A stretch of 64,000 nt of DNA from Gerris lacustris (lineage: Eukaryota; Arthropoda; Insecta; Hemiptera; Gerridae), in NCBI GenBank assembly GCA_951217055.1, contig OX578284.1, positions 16,391,187 through 16,455,186 on the forward strand, written 5' to 3'. Below the pieces are notes generated by a model. It had not been told where the DNA came from. It worked only from the letters and a program-made list of their open reading frames with translations, and did not search any database. Numbering within the stretch: the first letter of the stretch is position 1; each line of letters opens with the position of its first letter. The position numbers and the translations under genes were made by a program. Of this stretch, positions 34,800 to 45,162 are shown in pieces.

Positions 34800-36308
34800 A
34801 ATAAAATATTATAATAAAATGAAAACGAGTTTACAATATACTTGTTTCTATCTTGGTTAAGTTTACTTCTTTATGTTCTCTTCAAAGCTTTTTTTTTACT
34901 TTCCTAATGAAAATATTTGGAACTGTTCCGACATTTCCAATATATTTTGAAATACATATAGAACAATATTTTATTATTCCAGAATACTATAGTAATATAT
35001 ATGTGTATATAAATACATCGATTCTCTTTCCCCCTTATTTTATTGATATATCTGATTTTTCGTATATATATCCTTTCCAAAACATACATGCTTACCCTCT
35101 TGGAGAAAAAAAATAGATATATAATATATATATATATGTAAAAAAATCATCGAAAGGAAAGTGAAGGCAATCACATTTCCATAGAGCTTGAAGAAGGTAA
35201 CGGATGTAGGAGAGCATTTGGATTTCGCATCTGGAGCCCAAAGCTGTAGGAAGAGTGAACGCCTAAGAAGTTTTTCTTATAGCACGCATCTTGGCAGGAT
35301 GGAATCGCTCCAGTGTAAGAATCGCATCAGCATAAGAAGACCATCAAGGAAAACCCCTGAAGAAATTCGAAGCCATTTAGCTGTTTTTTTTTATCCCTTT
35401 ACCTTATTTGTATGAAAGAAAAAGGTTAAGTTTTCACGTGAACCTTTGTAGGAAAAGCTTTCTACTCAAAGGCATATATGTAACTATATTTATTAGTGTG
35501 TGCGTTTTTTTATCGAAGAGATATCGAGAAAACGTAAAATTTATATACGCCAATTTTAGGAGATAAAGTATTTTCCTGATACAAAAATCACTATAAAGGT
35601 AATTTCGTCATGTATTTTTTTATATTATGTATTTGATTGGTAGCATGTTATCATATATCACATTGATAAATAAATACAATTAGGACAAACTAAAATTGTT
35701 TGTAAATAGAGACGCTTTTGAATATTTAGAATTTAGGAAAAACAGAATAATATTCGACCATGATAAATAGACCCTTAATCGGTGGTCGAGGTATCGTTGT
35801 TTGGACCATGAATTATAAGAAAGGGGAAAATGCTAAACTGCACAAAATCCATGAGTTTCAGGTACTGTTTGAAGCCGAAAATAAATTGGTTTTAGAAGTA
35901 TGACAGCCCCTTTAAATAACCTAGGTTTATATAGTGCTTGTGTGAGTGTATATATTACGATAAACTTAAACTAATTTCGAAATTACAACAAATGGGCAAT
36001 AATGATGATTTCAAATTTAGCATAGGATGAGATGGGCAGAAGAGACAACAAGGTTTCATCATTAGAGTACAAAGGCTTGCCAAATTTTAGGAATTTAAAA
36101 ATATATTAAGAAGCACTATCATTGAACATTTTCTTTTGGCCCTTCCCTCTTAACTGAGAGGATGATCCAAAGGAATGTTCAGTTTCCTTTATTTTATGTT
36201 TAACTGCTCAAAAGCGATGGAGGCCGTGACAGTCAGACGGACGAAAAGAATGAAGAGAGTATAATATACGACTAATCTGTCTGTTTGTCACTCCCTCATC
36301 CCCCTTTG
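34800..36308. other. AT-rich intergenic DNA
   Basis: A 75-codon plus frame (35188) in somewhat less AT-rich sequence is basic and serine-rich but unrecognised. A short (TA)n run lies near 35120. No element ends. Confidence 0.4.
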
Positions 36309-37186
36309 GGTACTTCTTTAGATTGTTACTCCGCATTTAAAAAATAGAGGGAGTAATAATCTGAAGAAGGTGTACGGAATGTTCTTCTTCAGACTGTTAC
36401 TCCCCTTATGAAGACAGAAATATGATATTCCTTTATCCCAAAGTAAATTTAAATATTTTTGTTGAATTCTGATTACCCACTATAATTATTAATATTTATA
36501 TAGAAATTCTTTCTTTAGGTCTATGTGGGTAGTGTTTAGTTAAAAAAAAATATAATTACTTCTTCATCTTGTCAAAATCACCTGCTATATTTCAACCCCA
36601 CCTTGGGTCATTTTCAAGCTGTTTTCGAATTCAATTTAAATCCTAGTCTAAAATTTGTGTTTTCTGTATTAAAATTTATCTTTCAATCTCCAAAACATTT
36701 TTTTTAAATTATCAGCTGTCTTCACAGCCTTGTCCATCTATCAAAAAAACAATTTTTAAACACAAAAACTAATAAAATATAATTCATTTTCTATAAGAAA
36801 ATGAATTATATTTTATTAGTTTATGTGTTTAAAAATTGTTTTTTTGATAGATGGACAAGGCTGTGAAGACAGCTGATAATTTTAAAAAAATGTTTTGGAG
36901 ATTGAAAGATAAATTTTAATACAGAAAACACAAATTTTAGACTAGGATTCAAATTGAATTCGAAAACAGCTTGAAAATGACCCAAGGTGGGGTTGAAATA
37001 TAGCAGGTGATTTTGACAAGATGAAGAAGTAATTATACTTTTTTTTAACTAAACACTACCCACATAGACCTAAAGAAAGAATTTCTATATAAATATTAGT
37101 AAATTTAAATAAACATCCCCATGGCTTAATAGATATTTAGTCAGTCTAAAATAAAACATAGCGGAGTAACAATCTTAAGAAGTACC
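36309..37186. mobile_element. TACTTC MITE, copy 4, interrupted by a palindrome
   Basis: The MITE runs from GGTACTTCTTTAGATTGTTA at 36309 to the word 'tcccaaagtaaatttaaata' (ending 36455), is interrupted, and resumes at 37098 with 'agtaaatttaaataaacatc' through to CAATCTTAAGAAGTACC at 37186. Removing 36456-37097 and one copy of the 14-bp flank restores the interior seen in copy 3. Confidence 0.85.
36456..37097. repeat. 609-bp near-perfect palindrome inserted in a MITE
   Basis: Arms 36490-36792 and 36796-37098 are inverted copies separated by only 3 bp (centre at 36794, cattttct-ata-agaaaatg). I see about four or five substitutions and a one-base length difference in about 302 bp per arm. A 34-nt unpaired stretch (36456-36489) precedes the left arm. 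The insertion is flanked by an identical 14-bp direct repeat, AGTAAATTTAAATA (36442-36455 and 37098-37111), that belongs to the host MITE. No ORF. The arm contains 'gaccca aggtggggttgaa', similar to a block at 60220. RNA from either strand would fold into a roughly 300-bp hairpin. Confidence 0.9.
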
Positions 37187-38105
37187 AACCATTCAATAGT
37201 GAAGACTACGCATCTTTAAAGACATTACACTTTTAAGAAAATAATAACCTTATAGAAACTAGAATACATATTATTCTAAAATGCACTAACCTGATATGAT
37301 AGATGTTTGACTATAACGATGATCCATGTTTAAGACTCAACAATGATGATCTATAAAAAAAAAAAAAAAATAAATAATAATAATAAAATAAAATAAATAA
37401 AATAAAAATAAATAAGATAAGTTAATATGTCTGTGGAAATTCCCGAATCCAAAAAAGAACATAATTTTTCTACTATGATTTACAAGTAACTCATAATCAT
37501 CAGCAGATTCTGAGCACATCATTTAAAATTCTATGAAAGTAATAAATATATATTTTTTCTAATTGATATAGAAATAAACGTTTCGAATTTAATGCTCAGA
37601 TAATCCTTTATTTGAGGAACTTTATAAAGTTTTAAAACTTTATATATAAGATATTAATAAGAATATTCGATGTGGGTCAATTAGGATTTCACTGTCAAAA
37701 GAAGACAATTAGACCATTTTTCAAATCTTTTTTTCTTGCCTCTTCTTCGAGGCTCATTTTAAGTATTTATATATCTTATATTAAATTTATTTATTTTTAA
37801 ATTTTATATTAATTAAATAAAATAAAATACGTTTGTTTTAATTGTAAAATTTAAATAAATATGATGTAACCATACAATTGGTGAAGATATACATAAATAT
37901 GTGTATAAATATGAAAAATATATCTATGATCTATCCTTACAAGGATCCACCTACAAAATTAATGAAAATGATAATTAAATAACATGTCATAACATGACAT
38001 GAGTATGCCTCGGATTGAGGCACAATCATGATACAGCCAAGATAGAAAAAACTGGAAGCTGGTTGAATTGTCTTTTAGCGAATTTTCGAAGAAAATTAAG
38101 CTTAA
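37187..38105. other. AT-rich intergenic DNA
   Basis: Contains poly-A and (AAATAAAAT)-like text near 37355-37420; no gene. Confidence 0.45.
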
Positions 38106-38312
38106 TTAAAATTGTAATACGAATTTTAGAAAATTTTCTCCATGGAAATCTGTTTTAGACCATTCTGAATCTATTCTTAAAATTTAACACTTTTAGCGAA
38201 TTTTCGAAGAAAATTAAGCTATTGCAATGGCTTCAAAAATTTTGTAATGTGAATAATTGAAAATTATCTCCATGGAAATCCGTTTTAGACCATTCTGAAT
38301 CGATTCCTAAAA
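38079..38312 (+). repeat. Tandem duplication of repeat T end (~115-bp unit)
   Basis: Two units start 'ttagcgaattttcgaagaaa' (about 38076 and 38192) and end 'ccatggaaatc.gttttaga' + 'ccattctgaat'. The last block is also found, inverted, at the window's right edge (63966-64000). Confidence 0.75.
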
Positions 38313-38316
38313 TTCA

Positions 38317-38385
38317 GGGCCGCCGACAGGGGGGGGGGGGGGGGGCAAATGCCCAGGGGCCCGGGACTCCGGGGGACGGCTCTGG
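38317..38385. repeat. GC-rich hAT-type end, family C
   Basis: CAGGGCCGCCGACAGGGGG, a G-run, 'gcccaggggcccggg' and GGACGGCTCTGG. The same right part (GGGGCGGCTCTGG) recurs at about 39599-39611, each time followed by the same spacer and then an A-type MITE. Confidence 0.6.
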
Positions 38386-38421
38386 TTTTTTACAATCAAA
38401 AAAAGCAAGATGGATATTGTA

Positions 38422-39552
38422 ATTAGTGGCATAACTATACAGGCCCGCCCAGAGGGGGGGGCAAGGGGGGCAAATGCCCAGGGGCCCGGGCCCCTCGGGG
38501 GCCCGGCTCAGGCCAAAAACTCAGGCCACCGTAACAAAGTATTGCAAGTAAGAGAAGTGACTCTATGTAGACAAGGAAGTTTCTTATATTGATTCATGGA
38601 AGAAATAATTAGTTAAAGAAACAAATTTAGTTCCATAATTGAAGAAGCTAAACTTGTAGCCAACGCGTTGGCCAGTCAAATGCCAACAAAAACAGAGTTT
38701 TCTGAGAAGAGGAAGACGACAAGAAAACATTTTCACGAAGAGACTTCTGATGAAGAATATGCATGACCCTCAGAACAGTAGCTCAGAGTCAAACAAGAGC
38801 GATTTAATAATTCTTAAAATAAATTATTATTTAATATTTATACGTTTTTTGCAATTCTGAACCACTTTTATGAATAATATTATTCGATACCATCAAAAAT
38901 AAGGGTTGTTTGCTCTTGGTCATATTTTAAGTTTTTTAAAAAAAGAAACATCCTGTACAAAAAATCAAGAAAATGTTGTCATTATTAGAGGTTTAAGAAT
39001 AAGCAGGAGTTTTTATAAAGAATGACTTTTTTTCGAAAACCCAAAAATAAGAAAATTTTTCCTTTCGGATACTCTATCTTTGGACACACTGTATATGTTT
39101 AAGCACTAACCACAGCAGTCTACTTGTATATTTATGTAAATAGATTTAAAGTTAAAAAAAAACACTCAAAAGAAGGTGATATGGTTAAGGCAAACACTCA
39201 TATTTGGGATTGACCGGGGGGGGGGGGGGGGGGTTGAGACCAAAAGGGGCCCTCACAAAATATTTGCCTAGGGGCCCGGAATTCGTTTGGGCGGGCCTGT
39301 AACTATGGGCCGGAATCGCGGGCGGACCCCGCCCCGGTACCAAGGGGCCCCTAAATCCAAATAAAACATGAAATTACTATATTTGTACCAATGTCGGTAG
39401 GGGCCCCTTTAGAGCATAATAAAATTTAACTTAAAATTATACTTCTATACTATTATTGTAAAGGGGACCCCATTCAGTTCTGAATGCAAATGTTTTTTTC
39501 TTTTCTTTTCTCATCAATTTTTTTTTGGCGTGGGGCCCCTATGCCCTAGCTA
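38422..39552. mobile_element. hAT-type MITE A, copy 1, split by element B
   Basis: The left end is a decayed AGTGGCATAACTATA. After element B the body resumes ('gggccggaatcgcgggcgga', 'ccaaggggcccctaaatcc', 'tttgtaccaatgtcggtag', 'gaacgcaaatg') and ends near 'ccctagctaag', a decayed form of the TAGCTACGCCACTG end seen in intact copies at 41145 and 52465. Confidence 0.75.
38440..39299. mobile_element. hAT element B, internally deleted (ZMYM1-like)
   Basis: The ends CAGGCCCGCCCA and (right) TGGGCGGGCCTG are perfect inverted copies. Flanks are taactata and taactatg, a 7-of-8 match to the expected 8-bp target duplication, so it inserted into MITE A. The plus strand at about 38640-38780 encodes EEAKLVANALASQMP, then EFSEKRKTTRKHFHEETSDEE. 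This matches the acidic/basic linker region after the TTF zinc finger of ZMYM1-like hAT transposases (EEA..LA......PVFPEKR.R..KR.FDEE..DE). The rest of the transposase is deleted. G-runs lie near both ends. Confidence 0.85.
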
Positions 39553-39647
39553 AGTTTGAAAGGGACAGGCTCGGGCCCCCTTGAGCCCCGGGCTTCCAGG
39601 GGCGGCTCTGGATTTTTAACAACTAAAAAGGCAAGATGGATATAGTG

Positions 39648-39912
39648 ATTAGTGGCATAACTATAATAGGCCCGAATTGCGGGTGGGCCCCGGAGCCAAG
39701 GGGCCCCCAAATCTAAAAAACAAATCATGAAACTACTATCTTTGTACCAATGTCGGTAGAGGCCCCTTGAGAGCATAATAAAATCTAACCTGGAAATATA
39801 CTTCTATACTATTGTAAGGGGACACCATTCAGTTCTGAACGCAAATGTTTTTTAGGGTTTTTTAAGATTTTTTTTTTTTTTTTTTTGCGACGGCCCCTAA
39901 TGACCTAGCTAA
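39648..39912. mobile_element. hAT-type MITE A, copy 2 (decayed)
   Basis: 'agtggcataactataatagg', 'ccaaggggcccccaaatct', 'tttgtaccaatgtcggtaga' and 'tctgaacgcaaatg' to 'cctaatgacctagctaag'. With the 55-bp spacer before it (gcaagatggatata), it duplicates the arrangement around copy 1: a tandem duplication of about 340 bp, made before element B inserted. Confidence 0.75.
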
Positions 39913-39986
39913 GTTTGGAAGGCAAAGTTGATTCACGAAATGGAAATTAAACAGACACAAATACAAACTTAACCAGCAGTACATAT

Positions 39987-40146
39987 GTATTTGAAATTCG
40001 TCCCCACCAAACATCTTTTTTTAGGACAAACTTGCCCTCAGAAATTCTTAAAACTCATCTTTTTGCTCTTAAATTAAAAAAAATTTCAGGGGGAGGACCC
40101 CCGGACCCCCCTCCGTTATTTGGTCAAAGGGGCCCAGGTGCTAAGT
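39987..40146 (+). repeat. hAT terminal-region repeat D, copy 1
   Basis: 'attcgtccccaccaaacatc', 'ttgccctcagaaattcttaa' and 'ggaggacccccggacccccc' to 'ggtcaaaggggcccagg'. A second copy lies at 40535. C-rich 3' text of this kind is typical of ZMYM1-like hAT families. Confidence 0.65.
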
Positions 40147-40534
40147 TCATCACTAATTGTGAAGAACATAAAATTATTCCAAATGTGTCATATGTATGGA
40201 AGTTTGAACTTTAGTGTTTCATTTAGTTTTGTACTTAGATTTTTATCTTATTCAATATGGTCGATGTTGATTTATAGGAGAGAAACTGACAGACAAATCA
40301 TATTGGCATACTGATATTAATATTTTTTCCTAGTAATGCAACTTTTGAATAAAAAGAAGATGCGCAACTTAATCATTTTGATTTGTTTTTTCTTAATCTC
40401 ACTATTTTTAACACAATTTATATTATGTTTTATTTTATATAATGTATTTTACAAAGTGGAATAGAAAGTTTTTTAATGATACCTGCTACAAAACTACTCA
40501 ATTATTTGTTGTTTTTTTTAGCCCATCTTAGTTT

Positions 40535-40720
40535 AACATCAAAATTTGTCCCAACCATACATCTTTTCCTTTTAAGGACAAAGTTGCCCTCAGAAATATT
40601 TGAAACTCATATTTTGGTAATTAAATTTTTAAAAAATTTTCCCGGGGGAGAACCCCCGGACCCCCCCCCCCCCCTTATTTGTTCAAAGGGGCCCAGGGCT
40701 AACTTGCCCAGGGAATTTAA
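40535..40720 (+). repeat. hAT terminal-region repeat D, copy 2
   Basis: 'aaatttgtcccaaccataca', 'ttgccctcagaaatatttga', 'gaacccccggaccccccccc' and 'gttcaaaggggcccagggct'. It ends near 'ttgcccaggga'. Confidence 0.65.
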
Positions 40721-40740
40721 CACTTTTTTTATGTATATAT

Positions 40741-41050
40741 GTGTCACTCCAGACGATATCTCCTCTTAGGATGCACTTAAAAAATTTAAATGTCAATAAT
40801 ATGAAAAGTTCGTTGGCCAGAATTTTTGGAGTTCATTTAGGGGTCAAATTTTTACAATTTAGGGTCAAAAACTTGTGTTTTCCATTTTACCCCCTCTTAT
40901 ATGAAAATATTATAAAAGCTTACATAACAACAATTACTGTACTCTTAAAGAGCTTTCCAACGACATGCATATTGAAGGGTAAATACTATTTTGACTTTTG
41001 TACCCCGTACCCCTGTGTACCAATTTTTTTTTTTTTTTTTTTTTCTCCCA
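40741..41050 (+). repeat. Dispersed repeat T, plus-strand copy
   Basis: 'aaaatttaaatgtcaataat', 'tcgttggccagaatttttgg', 'gttcatttaggggtcaaatt', 'gtactcttaaagagctttcc' and 'tgtaccccgtacccctgtgt'. The inverted copy at 63625-63960 carries every block in the same order. A 116-codon frame here is not conserved in that copy. Confidence 0.85.
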
Positions 41051-41136
41051 TGCAAATTCTAAACCAACATTTTCTTATATTATTATTATAAGCCAATAAT
41101 ACGCAGATTTCTTTGAAAGTTCGCTCATTTAGTCAT

Positions 41137-41378
41137 GGTGCATGCAGTGGCGTAACTATGGGCCCGCGCGGGCCCGCATTGTGGGGGGGCCCCCAGTGCC
41201 AGGGGGCCCCAAATCCAGAAAACTAGAATTACTATCCTTGTACCAACGCCGAGGGGGGCCCCCCCAAATCCTGAACGCAAGTTTTTTTTTTTTGATCAAC
41301 GATTTTCTTTGGCGAGGGGCCCCCAAAAATGTCTTACGGGAGGGCCCCTAATGGTCTAGCTACGCCACTGGGTGCATG
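41137..41378. mobile_element. hAT-type MITE A, copy 3, intact
   Basis: The element is 41145-41370 (226 bp), with ends CAGTGGCGTAACTA and TAGCTACGCCACTG (inverted, with a few differences). It is flanked by the exact 8-bp duplication GGTGCATG (41137-41144 and 41371-41378). The body is GC-rich (gggcccgcgcgggcccgcat). It has no transposase, so it depended on an autonomous hAT. An intact duplication implies fairly recent insertion. Confidence 0.92.
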
Positions 41379-42242
<864 letters not shown>

Positions 42243-42449
42243 TCGACATACCATGTTGAAATTTCAGAGGGTAGAATATCTCGACAAAACCATAATATGA
42301 TGAGAAATTTTAAAGCTAAGACTACTCTATTAGTATGTGCGAGCAAGTTGGTCCTACAGTCCTACATTACAAGGACGGATGAACTGCTACAAGAAATAAC
42401 TAAGTTTTTCTCCTCAAGTAAAGCTTTATTTTAAATCAAATTATATGTA

Positions 42450-42592
42450 TCCAGGAGACCCGAGGTTCAAATCCCGGCGCTGGAGTGTATTTTTCTCTGT
42501 CTGTTTCCCGCAGTTAATAATAATTATAATTTTATTTAAATTAAAATTTAAACTTTCCGTAGTATGAAAACTACCAAAAACTTAAAAATTGA
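42450..42592 (+). repeat. tRNA-derived SINE, 5'-truncated copy
   Basis: Starts inside the tRNA-like head ('ccaggagacccgaggttcaa') and is nearly identical to the 44290 copy through 'tttttctctgtctgtttccc' and 'actttccgtagtatgaaaac' to 'accaaaaacttaaaaa'. Confidence 0.8.
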
Positions 42593-42673
42593 ATTTTGAA
42601 TTGATTGTACAAGGTACAGGTACTAATTGAGTACTTTATAATTATAAGCGTTAATTCTCGGTTTAGTTCTAAT

Positions 42674-44209
42674 GTCATAAACAGAGACGGGAAAAAGTCA
42701 TAAACGTCATAGTCATATGATTTTGTCATAAAATAGCCATTTTACGCATAAACGTCATAAAATAGGGGTTTCTTGGAATAAACGTCATACAATGGCCTTT
42801 TTTGCCGAATGTTTAGCAAAAAGGTTTTATTTTTTTGTTAAATAAAATGTTTCAATTGAACATTTGTGGTCCGGTTCCAGGTAAAAGTGCAGTTCGAACA
42901 AAAAACCCTTACACCAGCTTAGTGATAGGCCTGGGCTCTTAATTCCCTTACCACTTTCGGACTTAACTAATGCGCTTATGCTATGCATACCTACAACCAG
43001 GGAGGCACCGACGGTCATCCCTAATTCCAAAATAGGGCTCCTGATCGGCTCCTTCTTGGAACAACTCCTCCGATTAGAATCCAGGAAGTTCAAGATAGAT
43101 TCTCCAGTCAGCCAATAGTAAACCCATTGGATTGGGCAGTCTCCTGATTGGCTGTTCCTTAATTAATTTTTTGTATATATTCATGGTAAGGGAGTAGAAT
43201 GTTTAATTTCTCATTTGATGACAAGTAACACGAATAAGAAACTCGTGTTTCTTGTTTCTTGGTTAATTTTACTAGTGCAACTAGTTTCTTAATAGATTCT
43301 ACACGTGTCAGAATGCCGAAAACTCCTGCAAACAAATTAACGCTTAAGCGTAAGTAGGTGTCAGAGGAGATGGACTTTTCTTTGGAAGGTGAAACATTCT
43401 TCTGTAAGCCATGTGATAAACAGGTAAGTTCTACACCTACTTTGTATCTGGAGTCTTAAAGGTCTTAGCTTCATTGGAGAGGCGCCGTCAATTCGCAATG
43501 CAAAAGAAGCCCTAAAGGCTCCAAGACTGGAAACCCACCTGAACTACATCAACGACAACTTTGGGACATTTCCTGACATAATAGAAGGTTTGCAAAAACA
43601 GGATATGCTATTTCCAAACGGCGTCGAAAAATCACGACCCTTTGCGGTACCGATTGGGTTGGAAGAGTGGGGGAAAAGGTGAAAGAAAAGTTCACTGCTG
43701 TTCTCTCAAGGAATTCTGGATGGGAACACGCCCAGGCCATAGCTGCCCGGTTGAAGGGCGTGCAAAAGCAAAAGCAAATGCAAATGACGTGTCATGCATG
43801 AAATTTGCTCCCACCTCATCTGCCGACGTCGAAAGGTCTTTTTCCATGTTTAAAATTCTACTGACAGACAAAAGAACCAATTTAACGCCGGAGAATATAG
43901 AACAACACATGATTACTTTTTACAATGTTATTTATTATCATTTATTACATATATTGTAAATATAATTTTGTATCTATGAAATATTGAAATCTCTTTTGAA
44001 CTGTTTCCCTCCAAAATAACGAAATGCTTCACATAAAGGCTAAATTTTCGCAGAAAATAAACGTCATACTTTTGGCTAAAGCGTCATAAAACAACCGATT
44101 TTCTAAAATAAACGTCATAAAACAGGATAATAAAAGTCATAAAAGTCATAGAATAAAGGTCATGAAATGGAAAAATAAAAGTCATAAACGTCCCGTCTCT
44201 GGTCATAAA
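42674..44209 (+). mobile_element. hAT element, CGGBP1-like, internally deleted, intact ends
   Basis: The element is 42682-44201 (1520 bp), starting CAGAGACGGGA and ending TCCCGTCTCTG, flanked by the exact 8-bp duplication GTCATAAA (42674-42681 and 44202-44209). Both subterminal regions hold many copies of the word CATAAAACGTCATA or close forms, as expected for transposase binding sites. The interior keeps the two ends of a transposase gene (separate entry). The target duplication is itself like the subterminal word (GTCATAAA), which could be chance or target preference. Confidence 0.95.
43313..43959 (+). pseudogene. CGGBP1-like hAT transposase, N- and C-terminal pieces
   Basis: The start ATG at 43313 gives MPKTPANKLTLKRK, then a stop (TAG) and SEEMDFSLEG, then FFCKPCDKQ, the first half (C-x2-C) of a BED-type zinc finger. 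CAG|GTAAGT at 43421-43429 is a good splice donor directly after CDKQ, so the family probably has an intron there. The middle, including the catalytic RNase H-like core, is missing. The C-terminal frame 43790-43956 encodes MKFAPTSSADVERSFSMFK and then LTDKRTNLTPENIEQH, the hAT dimerisation region typical of CGG-triplet-repeat-binding-protein-1-like transposases (DVERSFS.(Y/F)K..LTD.R..(F/L)TPEN). The 43642-43789 part reads in more than one frame and is degenerate. It cannot make an active transposase. Confidence 0.85.
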
Positions 44210-44289
44210 TATTGACTTTCTAAATGTGTATGAATATTGAAAGCTTAGATTCGGGACTAGTTATCGATTACGGCAGGGAAAAATCATTC

Positions 44290-44468
44290 TCCTGCGTAGC
44301 TTAGTTGGTAAGAGCATCTGTACTGAAAATACAGGAGACCCGTGGTTCAAATCCCGGCGCTGGAGTGTATTTTTCTCTGTCTGTTTCCCGTAGTTAATAA
44401 TAATTATAATTTTATTTAAATTAAAATTTAAACTTTCCGTAGTATGAAAACTACCAAAAACTTAAAAA
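44290..44468 (+). repeat. tRNA-derived SINE with full tRNA-like head (GAA anticodon)
   Basis: 44290-44365 folds like a tRNA: acceptor TCCTGCG / CGCTGGA (one T-T mismatch), A box (TAGCTTAGTTGG), anticodon stem CTGTA / TACAG with loop CTGAAAA (anticodon GAA, phenylalanine-type), and B box GGTTCAAATCC. The T-stem has two mismatches that are also mispaired in the 42450 copy, so this is a SINE lineage and not a working tRNA gene. The body runs to about 44468 ('accaaaaacttaaaaa') and no long A tail is present. The TTAA MITE at 44462 abuts it. Confidence 0.8.
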
Positions 44469-44681
44469 GCTTTATTTTCCTAGAAGCGACTCCAGCGATA
44501 GACGCTCAAGCGATAGTCGCTGTGCGACTATCGCTGTTGACTCCTTTTCTAAGTTTGCATTTACCGTTTTCCTAGCTGAGCTACGCTTAACATGCAAACT
44601 CCGAAGAGAAGTCCTCCACGATAGTCGCTGCGTCGCACAGCGTCTATCGCCTGAAGTCGCGTCTAGGAAAACTTACCTTAA
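44462..44681. mobile_element. TTAA-flanked MITE, copy 2
   Basis: The inner left end is TTTTCCTAGAAGCGACTCC and the right end GTCGCGTCTAGGAAAACTTA CCTTAA. The family words (AGCGATAGACGC and inverses) and the central ACATGCAAACTCCGAAGAG match the copy at 5959. The left border is slightly degenerate (TTAAAAAGCTTTATTTTCC), so the TTAA at 44462 is tentative. Confidence 0.75.
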
Positions 44682-44941
44682 GTTTAAAACCTTTATCAAT
44701 TGCAATAGGTCCAGGAATATTTGGACATTCACTATATTTATAGCAGTCTAACTTACATCGGGATTGTAGGATAACATGCTATTTCTAACTGAAAGCATAA
44801 AAAATATTAGAGCAATGGCGTAATTACACCCACTGCGTCACTAAGTGCTTGAAATGCACATTATGAGCAATTTTGAATTACTTTACTTGGTTACCCACCC
44901 ATAGGTGGTAACCAATTAATTTAGCAATTAATTGGCAAACG

Positions 44942-45160
44942 TTTATTTGGTTACCCACCCTATATTTGTTTACTGAACCACTTACAAGGAATTCCTTTCT
45001 CTAAATAACTACTAAGACAAAGGGATATTTAGTCCAAAGAACTTAAGGACTAAGGAACATCACACTTCTGTATGTAAAGACGATAATATCCCTTAATCTA
45101 ATTAACTATTAAGAGAGAATATTTACATATTAAATAATTTGGGGTGGGTTACCAAATAAA
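44942..45160. mobile_element. Small TIR element (TTTATTTGGTTACCCACCC)
   Basis: The 19-bp ends TTTATTTGGTTACCCACCC (44942-44960) and GGGTGGGTTACCAAATAAA (45142-45160) are perfect inverted repeats. The interior ('aataactactaagacaaagg', 'catcacacttctgt') is related to the interior of the TACTTC MITE, read in inverse. A further hairpin, GGTTACCCACC...GGTGGTAACC, lies just upstream (about 44889-44913). Confidence 0.7.
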
Positions 45161-45162
45161 TG

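Noticed and set aside
44290..44365. Functional tRNA-Phe gene
   Set aside because: Two T-stem mismatches are shared with a truncated copy that continues into the same non-tRNA body, which identifies a SINE; a working tRNA gene would not be followed by this conserved body.
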